Below are positions 49,599 to 57,790 of a stretch of 64,000 nucleotides of DNA, piece by piece. The translations under genes were made by a program, and so were the position numbers. The stretch comes from Actinomycetospora endophytica. Lineage in GTDB: Bacteria > Actinomycetota > Actinomycetes > Mycobacteriales > Pseudonocardiaceae. Where the stretch lies: the NCBI RefSeq assembly GCF_021026375.1, contig NZ_JAJNDB010000002.1, forward strand, positions 1 to 64,000, written 5' to 3'. The notes beneath the pieces are model-generated. The model was not told the origin of the DNA. It did not search any database and saw nothing but the letters and a program-made list of their open reading frames with translations. How positions within the stretch are numbered: position 1 is the stretch's first letter; each line of letters starts with the position of its first letter.

Positions 49599-50419
49599 GT
49601 CCCGACGACGGCCGTGCCCCGGTCGGGTCCGGGACCGACGATGTCCCCGATCTCGAGCACTACCTCATCGACATGGACGGCGTGCTCGTCCACGAGGAGA
49701 ACGCGCTGCCGGGCGCGGACGAGTTCATCCGCCGGCTCGGCGAGGCCGGCAAGCACTTCCTCGTGCTGACGAACAATTCCATCTACACCCCCCGTGACCT
49801 GCAGGCACGCCTGCGCGCGAGCGGCATCGACATCCCCGTCGCGAACCTGTGGACCTCGGCGCTCGCGACCGCCCAGTTCCTCGACGCCCAGCGGCCGAAC
49901 GGCACCGCCTTCGTCGTCGGGGAGGCCGGCCTGACCACGGCGCTGCACGAGGTCGGCTACGTCCTCACCGAGCGCTCGCCCGACTACGTCGTCATCGGCG
50001 AGACCCGGACCTACTCGTTCGAGGCGATCACCCGGGCGATCCGGCTCATCGAGGGCGGGGCGCGCTTCATCTGCACCAACCCCGACGCGACCGGCCCGTC
50101 GGCGGAGGGGACGCTGCCCGCGACCGGTTCGGTGGCCGCGCTCATCACCCACGCCACGCGCAAGAAGCCCTACTTCGTCGGCAAGCCCAACCCGCTGATG
50201 ATCCGCGCGGGGCTCAACACCATCGGGGCGCACTCCGAGACCACGGCGATGATCGGTGACCGGATGGACACCGACATGGTCGCGGGCATGGAGGCCGGCC
50301 TGCACACGATCCTGGTGCTGTCCGGGGTCACCGACGAGAGCGAGATGGACCGCTACCCCTACCGGCCCAACCAGGTCGTCGAGAGCGTGGCGCACCTGTC
50401 GGTGGGCTCGCGGGGCTAG
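49595..50419 (+). CDS. HAD-IIA hydrolase, NagD-like
   Basis: 274 residues. HAD motif I HYLIDMDGVLVHEENALPGA, motif II VLTNNS, C2-type cap (TPRDLQARLRASGIDIPVANLWTSA), motif III in KPYFVGKPNPLM (Lys) and motif IV AMIGDRMDTDMVAGMEAGL. NagD-like phosphatases act on nucleotides or sugar phosphates. Translationally coupled to the dienelactone hydrolase. Substrate not defined. Confidence 0.93.
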   Translation: MSPDDGRAPVGSGTDDVPDLEHYLIDMDGVLVHEENALPGADEFIRRLGEAGKHFLVLTNNSIYTPRDLQARLRASGIDIPVANLWTSALATAQFLDAQRPNGTAFVVGEAGLTTALHEVGYVLTERSPDYVVIGETRTYSFEAITRAIRLIEGGARFICTNPDATGPSAEGTLPATGSVAALITHATRKKPYFVGKPNPLMIRAGLNTIGAHSETTAMIGDRMDTDMVAGMEAGLHTILVLSGVTDESEMDRYPYRPNQVVESVAHLSVGSRG

Positions 50420-50436
50420 CGGGGTACCCGAACCGC

Positions 50437-50523
50437 ATGTCGGACGACTTCGCGGAGATCCCGCCGACCCCGCCGCCGCCGGAGGGTTCCCGCCCCGCGC
50501 GGGCCGACCGGGCGCAGCGGTGA
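50437..50523 (+). CDS. 28-residue Pro-rich peptide coupled to CPBP protease gene
   Basis: A short reading frame, MSDDFAEIPPTPPPPEG followed by a basic tail (ADRAQR), begins 17 bases after the HAD stop. Its TGA overlaps the GTG start of the CPBP protease (GTGA). There is no canonical ribosome site. It may be a leader peptide giving translational coupling, or a small protein. Too short for the usual gene-calling limits; coding status is inferred from the overlap alone. Confidence 0.4.
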   Translation: MSDDFAEIPPTPPPPEGSRPARADRAQR

Positions 50524-51290
50524 GCGACGTCCGCGACGGAGCCGAACCCCGGCCGGGAGAGCCGGAGCACCCGGACGAGCCACCGGCCGGTCTCGCCGAC
50601 GCCACCCTCCTCGACCGCTCCGAGATCGGGGTCGGCCGGGACGGACGCCGGCTGGGCTGGCTGGAGTTCGTGGTCGGTGCGGTCGTCTACGTCTCGGTCC
50701 AGCTCGTGGCGGGCGTGGTCATCCAGACCGCGTACGGACGGCTGCCGGGCGCGCCGGGTCTGCTCGCGATCTCGGCCGCCGCGGCGTTCGTCGCCGTCGG
50801 GGTGGCGCTGTCGCTGCGGGTCCGGATCCCGTCGGCGATCGGGATCCGGCGGGTCGCACCCCGGACCGTGGCGTACGCGGTCGGCCTCGGGATCAGCGTC
50901 TGGCTGCTCTCCCGATTGCTGATCATCGTGTACGTGACGGTCACCGGGGACCACAGCGACCCGCAGCAGGACCTGACGCGGTTCTCCGGCCCGACCGCGG
51001 CCTTCTTCGCCGTACTGCTCGGCGGACTCGTCGTGCCGCTGGGCGAGGAGCTGCTCTTCCGCGGCGTGGGCTACGGGTCGATGCGCCGCTACGGGCGGGT
51101 GGTGGCGACCGTCGTGGCGAGCCTGGTGTTCGCGCTCGCCCACGGGCTCAACGTCGCCTTCCTCGCCGTCCTGGTGCTCGCCGTGCTCAACGCGGTGCTC
51201 TACGAGCGCACCCACTCGATCTGGCCGTGCGTCGCCACGCACGCCACGTTCAACCTGTGCTCGTTCGCGGTGCTGCTGGCCATCACCTGA
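50520..51290 (+). CDS. CPBP-family intramembrane protease (Abi/CAAX-like)
   Basis: 256 residues from GTG 50520. A hydrophilic acidic N-terminus of ~55 residues precedes about six to seven membrane helices. The diagnostic motifs are PLGEELLFRGVGYGSM (EExxxR), VASLVFALAHGLN (FxxxH) and the final HATFNLCSF (HxxxN). These are glutamate intramembrane proteases or CAAX-processing-like enzymes. In bacteria they have been linked to bacteriocin self-immunity; a specific role here is unknown. Its end overlaps the convergent methyltransferase by eight bases. Confidence 0.9.
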   Translation: MSDVRDGAEPRPGEPEHPDEPPAGLADATLLDRSEIGVGRDGRRLGWLEFVVGAVVYVSVQLVAGVVIQTAYGRLPGAPGLLAISAAAAFVAVGVALSLRVRIPSAIGIRRVAPRTVAYAVGLGISVWLLSRLLIIVYVTVTGDHSDPQQDLTRFSGPTAAFFAVLLGGLVVPLGEELLFRGVGYGSMRRYGRVVATVVASLVFALAHGLNVAFLAVLVLAVLNAVLYERTHSIWPCVATHATFNLCSFAVLLAIT

Positions 51291-52179
51291 CCGCCGCCGG
51301 CCGGCGCCCGGCCGCCAGGTGCACCCGCAGCCCGTCGGGGTGCGCCGGGTCGAACATCCAGGGCACCTCCCGGCCGTGCCGGGCCGCGCGGGCGCCGACG
51401 TCGGTCACCTCGACGACGTCCCAGCCGTGCGCCGCGAGCCACTCCCGCGGCGGCGCGGGCGGCCCGGACCGGAACAGCGAGCCGACCATCTCGCCCGCCA
51501 GGCGCTCCTGGTCGTCGGGCCGGTCCACCAGCGAGGCCTCGCCCGCCGGGTTGCGTTCGAACCACTCCGTGGCCACCCGGCTCCCGGGCGCGGACAGCGA
51601 CCCGATCGTCGTCAGCAGCCGGTCGCTCTGCGCCTCGTCGAGGTACATGAACAGGCCCTCGGCCAGCCACACGGCCGGACGGGTCGGGTCGAACCCGGCG
51701 TCGACGAGGGCGCCGGACCAGTCGTCACGCAGGTCGACGCGCACGGTGCGCCGGTCGACGCCGTCCCGGACCGCGGAGCCGGCGACCGCGGCGTCCTTGA
51801 AGTCGAGGACCGGACCGGAGTCCACCTCGTAGACCGTCGTCCCCGACGGCAGGTCGAGCCGCTGCGCACGGCCGTCGAAGCCGGCGGCGAGCAGCACCAC
51901 CTGGTCGACGCCGTCGCCGACCCCGGCCAGGACGTGCTCGTCGTAGAACGGCGTCCGGGCGACGAAGTAGGTGCCGAGGGAGGTCCACAGCTCGGACGAC
52001 CCGTCGTCGCGGGCCGGTCCCAGCCGGGGCAGGTGAGCGCCGCCGTCGGCCTCGGTGGCCTGCGCGATCACCGCCCGGGCCCAGGGGTCGTCGACCAGCG
52101 CGTCGGCGCGGCGCGAGTCCTGCGCCCGGGCGTACGCGGTCATCAGGGCCGTCCAGCCCACGCCTTCAGGGATCTCCAT
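51283..52179 (-). CDS. SAM-dependent methyltransferase, TIGR00027/PPM1-like (mycobacterial Rv0146 type)
   Basis: 298 residues from ATG 52179 (ATG 52197 is an alternative inside a palindrome). Family blocks: GVGWTALMTAYARAQDSRRADALVDDPWA, RTPFYDEHVLAG, QVVLLAAGFDGRAQRLDLPSGTTVYEVDSGPVLDFK (SAM site), and VWLAEGLFMYLDEAQSDRLL. These putative O-methyltransferases are abundant in actinomycetes and use SAM; acceptors are mostly unknown. A 21-bp palindrome covers the region immediately upstream. Confidence 0.9.
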   Translation of the reverse strand: MEIPEGVGWTALMTAYARAQDSRRADALVDDPWARAVIAQATEADGGAHLPRLGPARDDGSSELWTSLGTYFVARTPFYDEHVLAGVGDGVDQVVLLAAGFDGRAQRLDLPSGTTVYEVDSGPVLDFKDAAVAGSAVRDGVDRRTVRVDLRDDWSGALVDAGFDPTRPAVWLAEGLFMYLDEAQSDRLLTTIGSLSAPGSRVATEWFERNPAGEASLVDRPDDQERLAGEMVGSLFRSGPPAPPREWLAAHGWDVVEVTDVGARAARHGREVPWMFDPAHPDGLRVHLAAGRRPAAVR

Positions 52180-52182
52180 AGC

Positions 52183-52203
52183 TGAGTTGTTTAGCACAAC
52201 TCA
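52183..52203. promoter_or_regulatory. Palindrome upstream of the methyltransferase gene
   Basis: TGAGTTGTTTAGCACAACTCA has perfect 8-bp arms and a five-base centre. On the coding strand it contains TGCTAAAC, a plausible -10, so it could be an operator over a short-leader promoter. It also begins only two bases before the SDR stop, so a terminator is the alternative. Confidence 0.5.
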
Positions 52204-52205
52204 GG

Positions 52206-52952
52206 TCAGCGGGCCTGTTCGGTCGGGCGGACCAGGATCTCGTTGACGGCGGTCCGGCGCGGGCGGGTCACCATGTAGACGATCGCGTCGGCGATGTCGG
52301 AGGGCTCCATGAGGCCGAGCTCCTGCTCCGCCTCCGCCTGCTGGGCCGCGCCCTGGCCCTCGGTGAGCTCGCTGCGCACCAGGCCCGGCTCGACGAGGCC
52401 GACCCGGACGTGGTCGGTGCCCAGCTCCTGGCGCAGCGCCTCGGAGAAGGCTCCGACGGCGTGCTTGGTCGCCGCGTAGACGTTGACCGCGGGACCGGAG
52501 ACCTTGCGCCCGGCGACCGAGGACACGGTCACCACGTCGGCGATCCCGCGCTCGCCGGTCGCGGCGCGGCGGAGGTGGTCGAGCGCGGCGTGCGTCGTCC
52601 CGAGCACCCCGTTGACGTTGACGTCGACCATCGTGCGCCACTCGCTCAGCGCCGACCCGGTCGCCGGGGTCATCGACCCGTAGCCGGCGTTGTTCACGAG
52701 CACGTCGAGGCGCCCGTGCCGGGCGACGACGTCCGCGATCGCCCGGGCCACGGCCTCGGCGTCGGCCACGTCCACCTCGTGAACACTGCTGCCGTCGCCG
52801 AGCTCGCCCGCCAGTGCCTCGAGCCGCTCCCGACGGCGGGCGAGCAGCGCCACGTGCGCGCCCTCGCCGGCCAGCGCCCGGGCGGTGGCCTCCCCGATGC
52901 CGCTCGAGGCCCCGGTCACCACCGCGACCGTCCCGTCCAGTCGTGCGCCCAC
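52206..52952 (-). CDS. Short-chain dehydrogenase/reductase
   Basis: 248 residues from a GTG preceded by GAGGAGGG. Classical SDR: VVTGASSGIGEATARAL (TGxxxGxG), LVNNAGYGS (NNAG), VSSVAGRKVSGPAVNVYAATKHAV (catalytic Ser and YxxxK) and LVEPGLVRSELT. ARRRERL after beta-2 suggests NADP preference. It is a cytosolic oxidoreductase of unknown substrate, upstream of the methyltransferase on the same strand with 26 bases between. Confidence 0.93.
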   Translation of the reverse strand: MGARLDGTVAVVTGASSGIGEATARALAGEGAHVALLARRRERLEALAGELGDGSSVHEVDVADAEAVARAIADVVARHGRLDVLVNNAGYGSMTPATGSALSEWRTMVDVNVNGVLGTTHAALDHLRRAATGERGIADVVTVSSVAGRKVSGPAVNVYAATKHAVGAFSEALRQELGTDHVRVGLVEPGLVRSELTEGQGAAQQAEAEQELGLMEPSDIADAIVYMVTRPRRTAVNEILVRPTEQAR

Positions 52953-53121
52953 GTCGGTCCCTCCTCGTCGAGAATCGATCGCGGTCGGCTACCTCGCCGG
53001 GGGCCGACCGACACGGCGGGCGATCACACCGTGCGACACGACACGCCGGATCGGTCACCGCACGTGGTCGTTCGAACCAGATCCGTCACCCCTGAACGGG
53101 TGACGTCGTTACGCCGACGTG

Positions 53122-53733
53122 ATGCCAGAGTCGCCCGTGCCGGACGCGTCGGCCGAGTCGGAGACGTCGCTCATCGACCCCGAGGTCCGCAAGCCGGGGC
53201 GGCGACCGGGCCTGCCCGGCGCCGCGCACTCCCTGCTGGGGTTCGTGGTCGCCGCGACCGCCGCGCTCGGCCTCGTCGTGGCCACCGGCGTCGCCCCGGT
53301 CACCAGCCTCGCGGCGATCGCGGGTGTCGCGACGCTCCCGGGGGCCGCCGGCGCGACGGTGCCCGCCCCGCCCGTGGTGCCGGTCCTCGGCCCGGCGTCG
53401 CCGGACGACCAGGCGACGGGTGACCCGTCGAGCGACCGGACGACGAGTGACGCCGCGCCCACGAGCGAGGCCGCCACCGGCAGCACGACCCGGTCGACCA
53501 CCTCGCGGCACACGCGCACGACCGACGCGGCCGTCCCGCCGCCGGCACCGGCGGCGCCCGTCGCGCCACCCGTCGTCGTGCCCCCGCCGAAGCAGGACCC
53601 GCCGACGCAGGACCCGCCGAAGCAGGACCCGCCGGAGCCCACGCAGCCGACGAAGCCCACGAAGACGCAGACCCCGCCGACGCAGGACCCGGGCCCCACC
53701 GAGGCCCCGGTGCCCACGAGGACGAAGCGCTGA
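53122..53733 (+). CDS. Membrane-anchored Pro-rich protein
   Basis: 203 residues from ATG 53122 (GTG 53119 adjacent). A polar ~35-residue N-terminus precedes one hydrophobic segment (AAHSLLGFVVAATAALGLVVATGV). The remainder is Ser/Thr-rich then Pro-rich, with KQDPPTQDPPKQDPP repeats from a 15-bp unit near 53590. It likely spans the membrane with a wall-penetrating stalk. No enzymatic domain. Role unknown. Confidence 0.6.
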   Translation: MPESPVPDASAESETSLIDPEVRKPGRRPGLPGAAHSLLGFVVAATAALGLVVATGVAPVTSLAAIAGVATLPGAAGATVPAPPVVPVLGPASPDDQATGDPSSDRTTSDAAPTSEAATGSTTRSTTSRHTRTTDAAVPPPAPAAPVAPPVVVPPPKQDPPTQDPPKQDPPEPTQPTKPTKTQTPPTQDPGPTEAPVPTRTKR

Positions 53734-53758
53734 GCCCCGGGGGGACGGCGGGCAGGAA

Positions 53759-54205
53759 CTAGCGCATCAGGGCGGCCAGCTCCTTCGGCAGCTGATCGAG
53801 GGTGCGGTCGACCTGGTCGTCGGGCAGCCACTCGCCCAGCAGGCGCAGCACCTGCTCGACCTGGTGCTCCACCTTCTCGGCGTCGACCGAGTGCACCGGC
53901 CCGCTGACCGCGTCGACGAACGCCGCGCGGCTGACCGCGCGGGCCTGGTCGTCGGAGTGGCGCTGGGCGCGCAGCTCGGCGGAGAGCTCCGGCGGGAGGC
54001 TGACCGTGAGGTCCTCCGCGAGACCGGAGCTGATCGCCTTCCCGAGCTCGTTCAGCGTGGCCCGGGTGAGGATCTCGGCCTCGCTCGGGGTCTCGAGCCC
54101 GACCCGGCGCTGCACCTGGCCGGAGAAGGCCGCGAGCGTGGCGCTCGAGCGGCCGGGGTTCGGGTCGTTCGGGTTGGGGTCGTTCTGGACGGGGGGCGTG
54201 GTCAC
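53759..54205 (-). CDS. DUF2267-like protein
   Basis: 148 residues. After a Pro/Asn-rich start, FSGQVQRRVGLETPSEAEILTRATLNELGKAISSGLAEDLTVSLPPELSAELR matches the DUF2267 pattern of helical repeats with an LP-el motif, and a second repeat follows (EKVEHQVEQVLRLLGEWLPDDQVDRTLDQLPKELAALM). DUF2267 proteins are small, often stress-associated and of unknown function. It is the second gene after the 54.3-54.6 kb ORF on the same strand. Confidence 0.75.
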   Translation of the reverse strand: MTTPPVQNDPNPNDPNPGRSSATLAAFSGQVQRRVGLETPSEAEILTRATLNELGKAISSGLAEDLTVSLPPELSAELRAQRHSDDQARAVSRAAFVDAVSGPVHSVDAEKVEHQVEQVLRLLGEWLPDDQVDRTLDQLPKELAALMR

Positions 54206-54265
54206 GGGATCTTCCTCCTGTCTGGGGCGACGGCGGCTCGCTGCCGCCGTGACGGGGCAGGGCGC

Positions 54266-54631
54266 TCAGTAGCCCTCGGCCCCGGCCCGGTCCAGCCCGT
54301 CCGACCAGCGCGCGCGGCGCTCGTCCTCGGGCTGGTCCCACCAGTACGGTCCGCGTTCGCCGAGGGCGGTCTTCGCCGCCTGGACGCGCTGCCGCGCCTG
54401 ACGCTCGGCGTCGTGGTCGCCGGCTCGCGTGGCGGTCCCGACGTCGCGCCGGGCCGCCATCAGCCAGCGCCGCAGCCGGGACGCGTCGCGCTCCGGGATC
54501 GCGGGATCGGTCGCCCGCCAACGGCGGCCGTCGACGACGATCCAGTGACCGTCGCTGGTGGTCTCGGGCACCGGCGCGGGTGCCCGCCGGATCCCGCGGC
54601 GGACACGTCGATCTTCCCCCGGACACACCAC
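54266..54631 (-). CDS. Hypothetical Trp/Arg-rich protein
   Basis: About 121 residues if GTG 54631 is the start; GTG 54643 and later codons are alternatives, and the region overlaps a terminator hairpin, so the true start may be downstream. SDGHWIVVDGRRWRATDPAIPERDASRLRRWLMAARRDVG followed by RVQAAKTALGERGPYWWDQPEDER is a pattern I associate with small actinobacterial proteins annotated only as hypothetical. No function assigned. Confidence 0.6.
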   Translation of the reverse strand: MVCPGEDRRVRRGIRRAPAPVPETTSDGHWIVVDGRRWRATDPAIPERDASRLRRWLMAARRDVGTATRAGDHDAERQARQRVQAAKTALGERGPYWWDQPEDERRARWSDGLDRAGAEGY

Positions 54632-54678
54632 GGGCCCGGTCACCGGTGACCTGGGAGCACCGGTGACCGGGCCCGTGG
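54628..54678. terminator. Perfect 21-bp stem hairpin
   Basis: CACGGGCCCGGTCACCGGTG at 54629-54648 is exactly inverted at 54658-54677, and one more C-G pair closes the stem; the loop is nine bases. It follows the stop of the small secreted protein gene and precedes the next leftward gene, so it is a strong intrinsic terminator. Confidence 0.9.
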
Positions 54679-54718
54679 ACCCGAACCGCCGCCCGTGACA
54701 GGGGCGACGGAGCCGCTT

Positions 54719-55033
54719 CTAGTTGACGGCCGAGATGGGGTTGCTGCAGCTCTTGGCGTTGGCCGCGGAGTTGCCGTGGCCGGCCTTCGAGAGCAGCGGC
54801 ACCGAGCCCGCGTTGTCCTGGACCGGGACCTGCACGCCCAGGGCGTTGACGGGGACGTCGTTGTTGCAGGCCGCGCCCGTGGTGTTCGGGGCGAAGTCGC
54901 TCGAGTTGACCACGCCCTTCTGGGCGGTGCCCGCGTCGGAGCCGTGGTCGTCCGCGAGGGCCATGCCCGCGCAGGAGACCAGTCCGGTGGAGACCATCGC
55001 CGTCGCGAGGACGGCCTTGCGCAGCGTCGCCAT
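54719..55033 (-). CDS. Small secreted protein, rodlin/chaplin-like
   Basis: 104 residues. Signal peptide: MATLRKAVLATAMVSTGLVSCAGMALA with cleavage before DDHGSD. The mature part is ~75 residues with two cysteines bracketing CNNDVPVNALGVQVPVQDNAGSVPLLSKAGHGNSAANAKSC, a low-complexity hydrophobic/Asn pattern like rodlins and chaplins, the surface amyloids of aerial hyphae. The call is by resemblance, not a confident family match. The strong terminator downstream suggests high expression. Confidence 0.6.
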   Translation of the reverse strand: MATLRKAVLATAMVSTGLVSCAGMALADDHGSDAGTAQKGVVNSSDFAPNTTGAACNNDVPVNALGVQVPVQDNAGSVPLLSKAGHGNSAANAKSCSNPISAVN

Positions 55034-55237
55034 GAGTGCACGCCTTTCGACGGGGGGAGCCGATGGCAGCGTGCGTGGTCACGCTCCGCTGCCGTGCGAT
55101 GACATGAGGTCAACTGGCTCGTCGGGGGCCGCGTTGCGGATCTTGTCGCCCGTTCAGCGGAACGAGTGACGCAACGGTGATCGAGGTTTCAGACCCGTCC
55201 GGACGTGCGGCCCGACCGGATCCGGTAGCAAGGAGGC

Positions 55238-56227
55238 ATGCGTCATCTCCAGCTTCCGACGGCGAAGCGATGGTCGGCGATCGGTCTCGGCACCTGGCAG
55301 TTCGGGTCCGCCGAGTGGGGCTACGGCGGCGACTACGCCTCCGGCCCCGACTCCGAGGCCGCGCGGATCGTCAAGCGCGCCCTCGAGCTCGGGATCACGG
55401 TGTTCGACACCGCGGAGCTCTACGGCTTCGGGCGCAGCGAGCGCATCCTCGGTGACGCCCTGGACACCGCCGACGCCGATCCGGCCACCACCGTCGTCGC
55501 CTCGAAGATCCTCCCGGTGCTGCCGGTGGGGCCGGTCGTCGAGCAGCGGGGCGTGGCCAGCTCGGCCCGGGTCCGCCGGCCGCTCGACCTCTACCAGGTC
55601 CACCAGCCCAACCCGGTGATCAGCGACCGCCGGACCATGCCCGGCATGCGCACGCTGCAGGCCGCCGGCGTGGTCGACGAGGTCGGCGTCTCGAACTACT
55701 CGCTGGACCGCTGGCAGGCCGCCGAGACCGCGCTGGGCTCGCGGGTGATCTCGAACCAGGTGCAGTACAGCCTGGTGTCGCGCGACCCCGAACGGGAGCT
55801 GCTGCCCTACGCCGCCGAGGCCGGGCGCGCCGTCATCGCGTACAGCCCGCTCGCGCAGGGGCTGCTCTCGGGCAAGTTCGACCCCGAGCACCGGCCGGCC
55901 AACCGGGTCCGTGCGATCAACCCGCTCTTCCTGCCCGAGTCGCTGCGCCGGGCCCAGCCGCTGATCGGCACGCTGCGCGAGATCGCCGACGCGCACGACG
56001 CGACGTCCTCGCAGATCGCGCTCGCCTGGACGATCCACCGTCCCGAGGTGTGCGCCATCCCCGGCGCGTCCTCGGTGGCCCAGCTCGAGAGCAACTGCGC
56101 GGCGGCCGAGATCGTGCTCGGCGGCGACGAGTGGGCCGCGCTGAACGAGGCCTCGGACCGCTTCAGCCCGGTGAGCGGACTGTCCGCGGCGGTCGGGATC
56201 GCCCGGGGGCTCGCGCCGATCGGCTGA
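55238..56227 (+). CDS. Aldo/keto reductase
   Basis: 329 residues; AAGGAGG lies upstream of the ATG. AKR elements: SAIGLGTWQFGS, FDTAELYGFGRSERILG (catalytic Asp, Tyr), VASKI (Lys), LDLYQVHQPN (His), EVGVSNYS and AIPGASSVAQLESN (cofactor). It is closer to plant-type/YajO-like AKRs than the enzyme at 9.8 kb. NADPH-dependent, cytosolic, substrate unknown. Convergent with the LuxR-type gene (three bases between stops). Confidence 0.92.
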   Translation: MRHLQLPTAKRWSAIGLGTWQFGSAEWGYGGDYASGPDSEAARIVKRALELGITVFDTAELYGFGRSERILGDALDTADADPATTVVASKILPVLPVGPVVEQRGVASSARVRRPLDLYQVHQPNPVISDRRTMPGMRTLQAAGVVDEVGVSNYSLDRWQAAETALGSRVISNQVQYSLVSRDPERELLPYAAEAGRAVIAYSPLAQGLLSGKFDPEHRPANRVRAINPLFLPESLRRAQPLIGTLREIADAHDATSSQIALAWTIHRPEVCAIPGASSVAQLESNCAAAEIVLGGDEWAALNEASDRFSPVSGLSAAVGIARGLAPIG

Positions 56228-56230
56228 GGC

Positions 56231-57697
56231 TCACCGGTCGCCGAGGTGGACCAGCATCGTGCGGTTGCGGGCGCCGGTCTTGCGCAGCAGCGATCCCACG
56301 TGCTTCTCGACGGTCTTCGCCGAGATCTGCAGTGCGGTGGCGATCTGGCGGTCGGTGAACCCCTGCGCGACCAGCCCGCGCACCTCCCGCTCGCGCTGGG
56401 TCACGCCCCGGGCGGGGACGGGCGGCGCGGCGAGCTGCCCGAGCTGGTCGGCCGCGAAGGACGTCTCGCCGCGGCCGGCGGCGGCGACCACGGCCGCCAG
56501 CCGATCGCCGGCGTCGGGTCCGACGCAGCCCCTCACCCCGGCCGCCACGGCGGTGCGCAGCCGGTCGCCGGGGCAGGAGGGCGCGAGCAGCACGACGGCG
56601 GGTGGCGCCGGCAGCGCCGCGACCCGGTCCAGGGCGCCCGCGAGGTCGTCGTCGGGGGCGAGGACGTCGGGCTCGACGACGAGCACGTCGGGCCCGAGCA
56701 GCCGGCAGGTCGCCGCGAGGTCGTCGGGGCCGTCCACCTCCGAGACCATCCCGAGCTCCGGGGCGCCGAGCTGCAGCAGGCGCACCACACCGGCGCGCAC
56801 CACGGGGCGGGTCGCGGCCACGAGCACGGACGGCCGGGTCCGGCCCGGGGTGGCGGGCTCGGCCCCGCAGGGCACGGTCAGGCGTACGACGGTGCCGCAC
56901 TCCGGCGTGCTGTCGATCTCCAGCTCGCCGTCGAGGCGCCGGGCGCGCGCCGCCATCGCGGCCAGCCCCTGGTGGGAGCCGGAGGCGGCCTCGTGCAGCC
57001 GGCCGTGGGCGGCCGCGTCGAAGCCCCGGCCGTCGTCCTCGACGAGCACCGTCAGCGTGCCGGGGCCCGGGACCACGCCGACCTGGACGTGGCGGGCGCC
57101 CGCGTGCGCGACGACGTTCGCCAGCGCCTCCTGGACCACGCGGAAGACCTCGTCGGCGAGGGGGACGTCGAGGGCGGGCTGGCCGACGGCGACGAGGTCC
57201 GCGCGCACGCCCGCCCCCTCGGCCCAGGCCAGTTCCTGGCGCAGCGCCTCCACGAGCCCCCGCCCCGACAGCGAGCCGTGATCGGCCAGCGCGAGCGCGG
57301 CGTACTCGGCGACCAGTTCGGCCAGCCCGCGGTCGGGCGCGGCGAAGGCGGCGCTCGGCGACGCCGCGGCGACCACGCACACCCCGACCAGGCGGGGCCC
57401 GCGGCGCACCGGGACGGCCAGGACCGACCGCCCGCCGGGCCCGCCGGCGACGACCACGACGTCCCGGATCCGCACGACCTCGGCCACCACCCCGCCCGGC
57501 GGCAGGCCGGGGCCGTCCGCCGCGTCGACGGCCCAGGTCCCGGCGGCCTCGTCCACCCGCACGACCCAGCCCGCGTCGGCCCCGGTGAGCTCGCGCAGTC
57601 GTGAGACGACCCGGCCGAGCAGCGTGTCCGGGGCGGTCGGGGTGTCGGTGTCCCGTGCTGCCGCGGACCGGACGCATGACGGCGTCGTCGTGCTCAC
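56231..57697 (-). CDS. Fused GAF-histidine-kinase-like-receiver-LuxR regulator, lacking phosphotransfer residues
   Basis: 488 residues from GTG 57697 with GAGGAGG upstream. Order: GAF-like domain (~25-150), HATPase domain of NarX/DesK type (~175-285: DEVFRVVQEALANVVAHAGA, VLVEDDGRGFDAAAHG, GSHQGLAAMAARARRLDG), receiver-like domain (~295-405) and a LuxR helix-turn-helix (TQREREVRGLVAQGFTDRQIATALQISAKTVEKHVGSLLRKTG). The region before the HATPase has no HisKA_3 ELHD motif, and the receiver has VVEPDV where the phosphoacceptor Asp is expected. It is probably a one-piece sensor-regulator working without classical phosphorelay. Divergent from gntR. Confidence 0.82.
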   Translation of the reverse strand: MSTTTPSCVRSAAARDTDTPTAPDTLLGRVVSRLRELTGADAGWVVRVDEAAGTWAVDAADGPGLPPGGVVAEVVRIRDVVVVAGGPGGRSVLAVPVRRGPRLVGVCVVAAASPSAAFAAPDRGLAELVAEYAALALADHGSLSGRGLVEALRQELAWAEGAGVRADLVAVGQPALDVPLADEVFRVVQEALANVVAHAGARHVQVGVVPGPGTLTVLVEDDGRGFDAAAHGRLHEAASGSHQGLAAMAARARRLDGELEIDSTPECGTVVRLTVPCGAEPATPGRTRPSVLVAATRPVVRAGVVRLLQLGAPELGMVSEVDGPDDLAATCRLLGPDVLVVEPDVLAPDDDLAGALDRVAALPAPPAVVLLAPSCPGDRLRTAVAAGVRGCVGPDAGDRLAAVVAAAGRGETSFAADQLGQLAAPPVPARGVTQREREVRGLVAQGFTDRQIATALQISAKTVEKHVGSLLRKTGARNRTMLVHLGDR

Positions 57698-57724
57698 GTA
57701 CGTCCTCCTCGCCCCCGATGGCGC

Positions 57725-57741
57725 ATGCATACAAGATGCAT
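57725..57741. promoter_or_regulatory. ATGCAT-repeat palindrome between luxR-type and gntR genes
   Basis: ATGCAT-ACAAG-ATGCAT at 57725-57741, in the 93-base gap between divergent starts. A second inverted repeat CCGCG-ACAA-CGCGG is at 57764-57777, next to the GTG. Either may be the GntR operator. Confidence 0.5.
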
Positions 57742-57790
57742 CAATGCGGTGAGAGTAGGGTCACCGCGACAACGCGGCAAGAGTGGGGAC

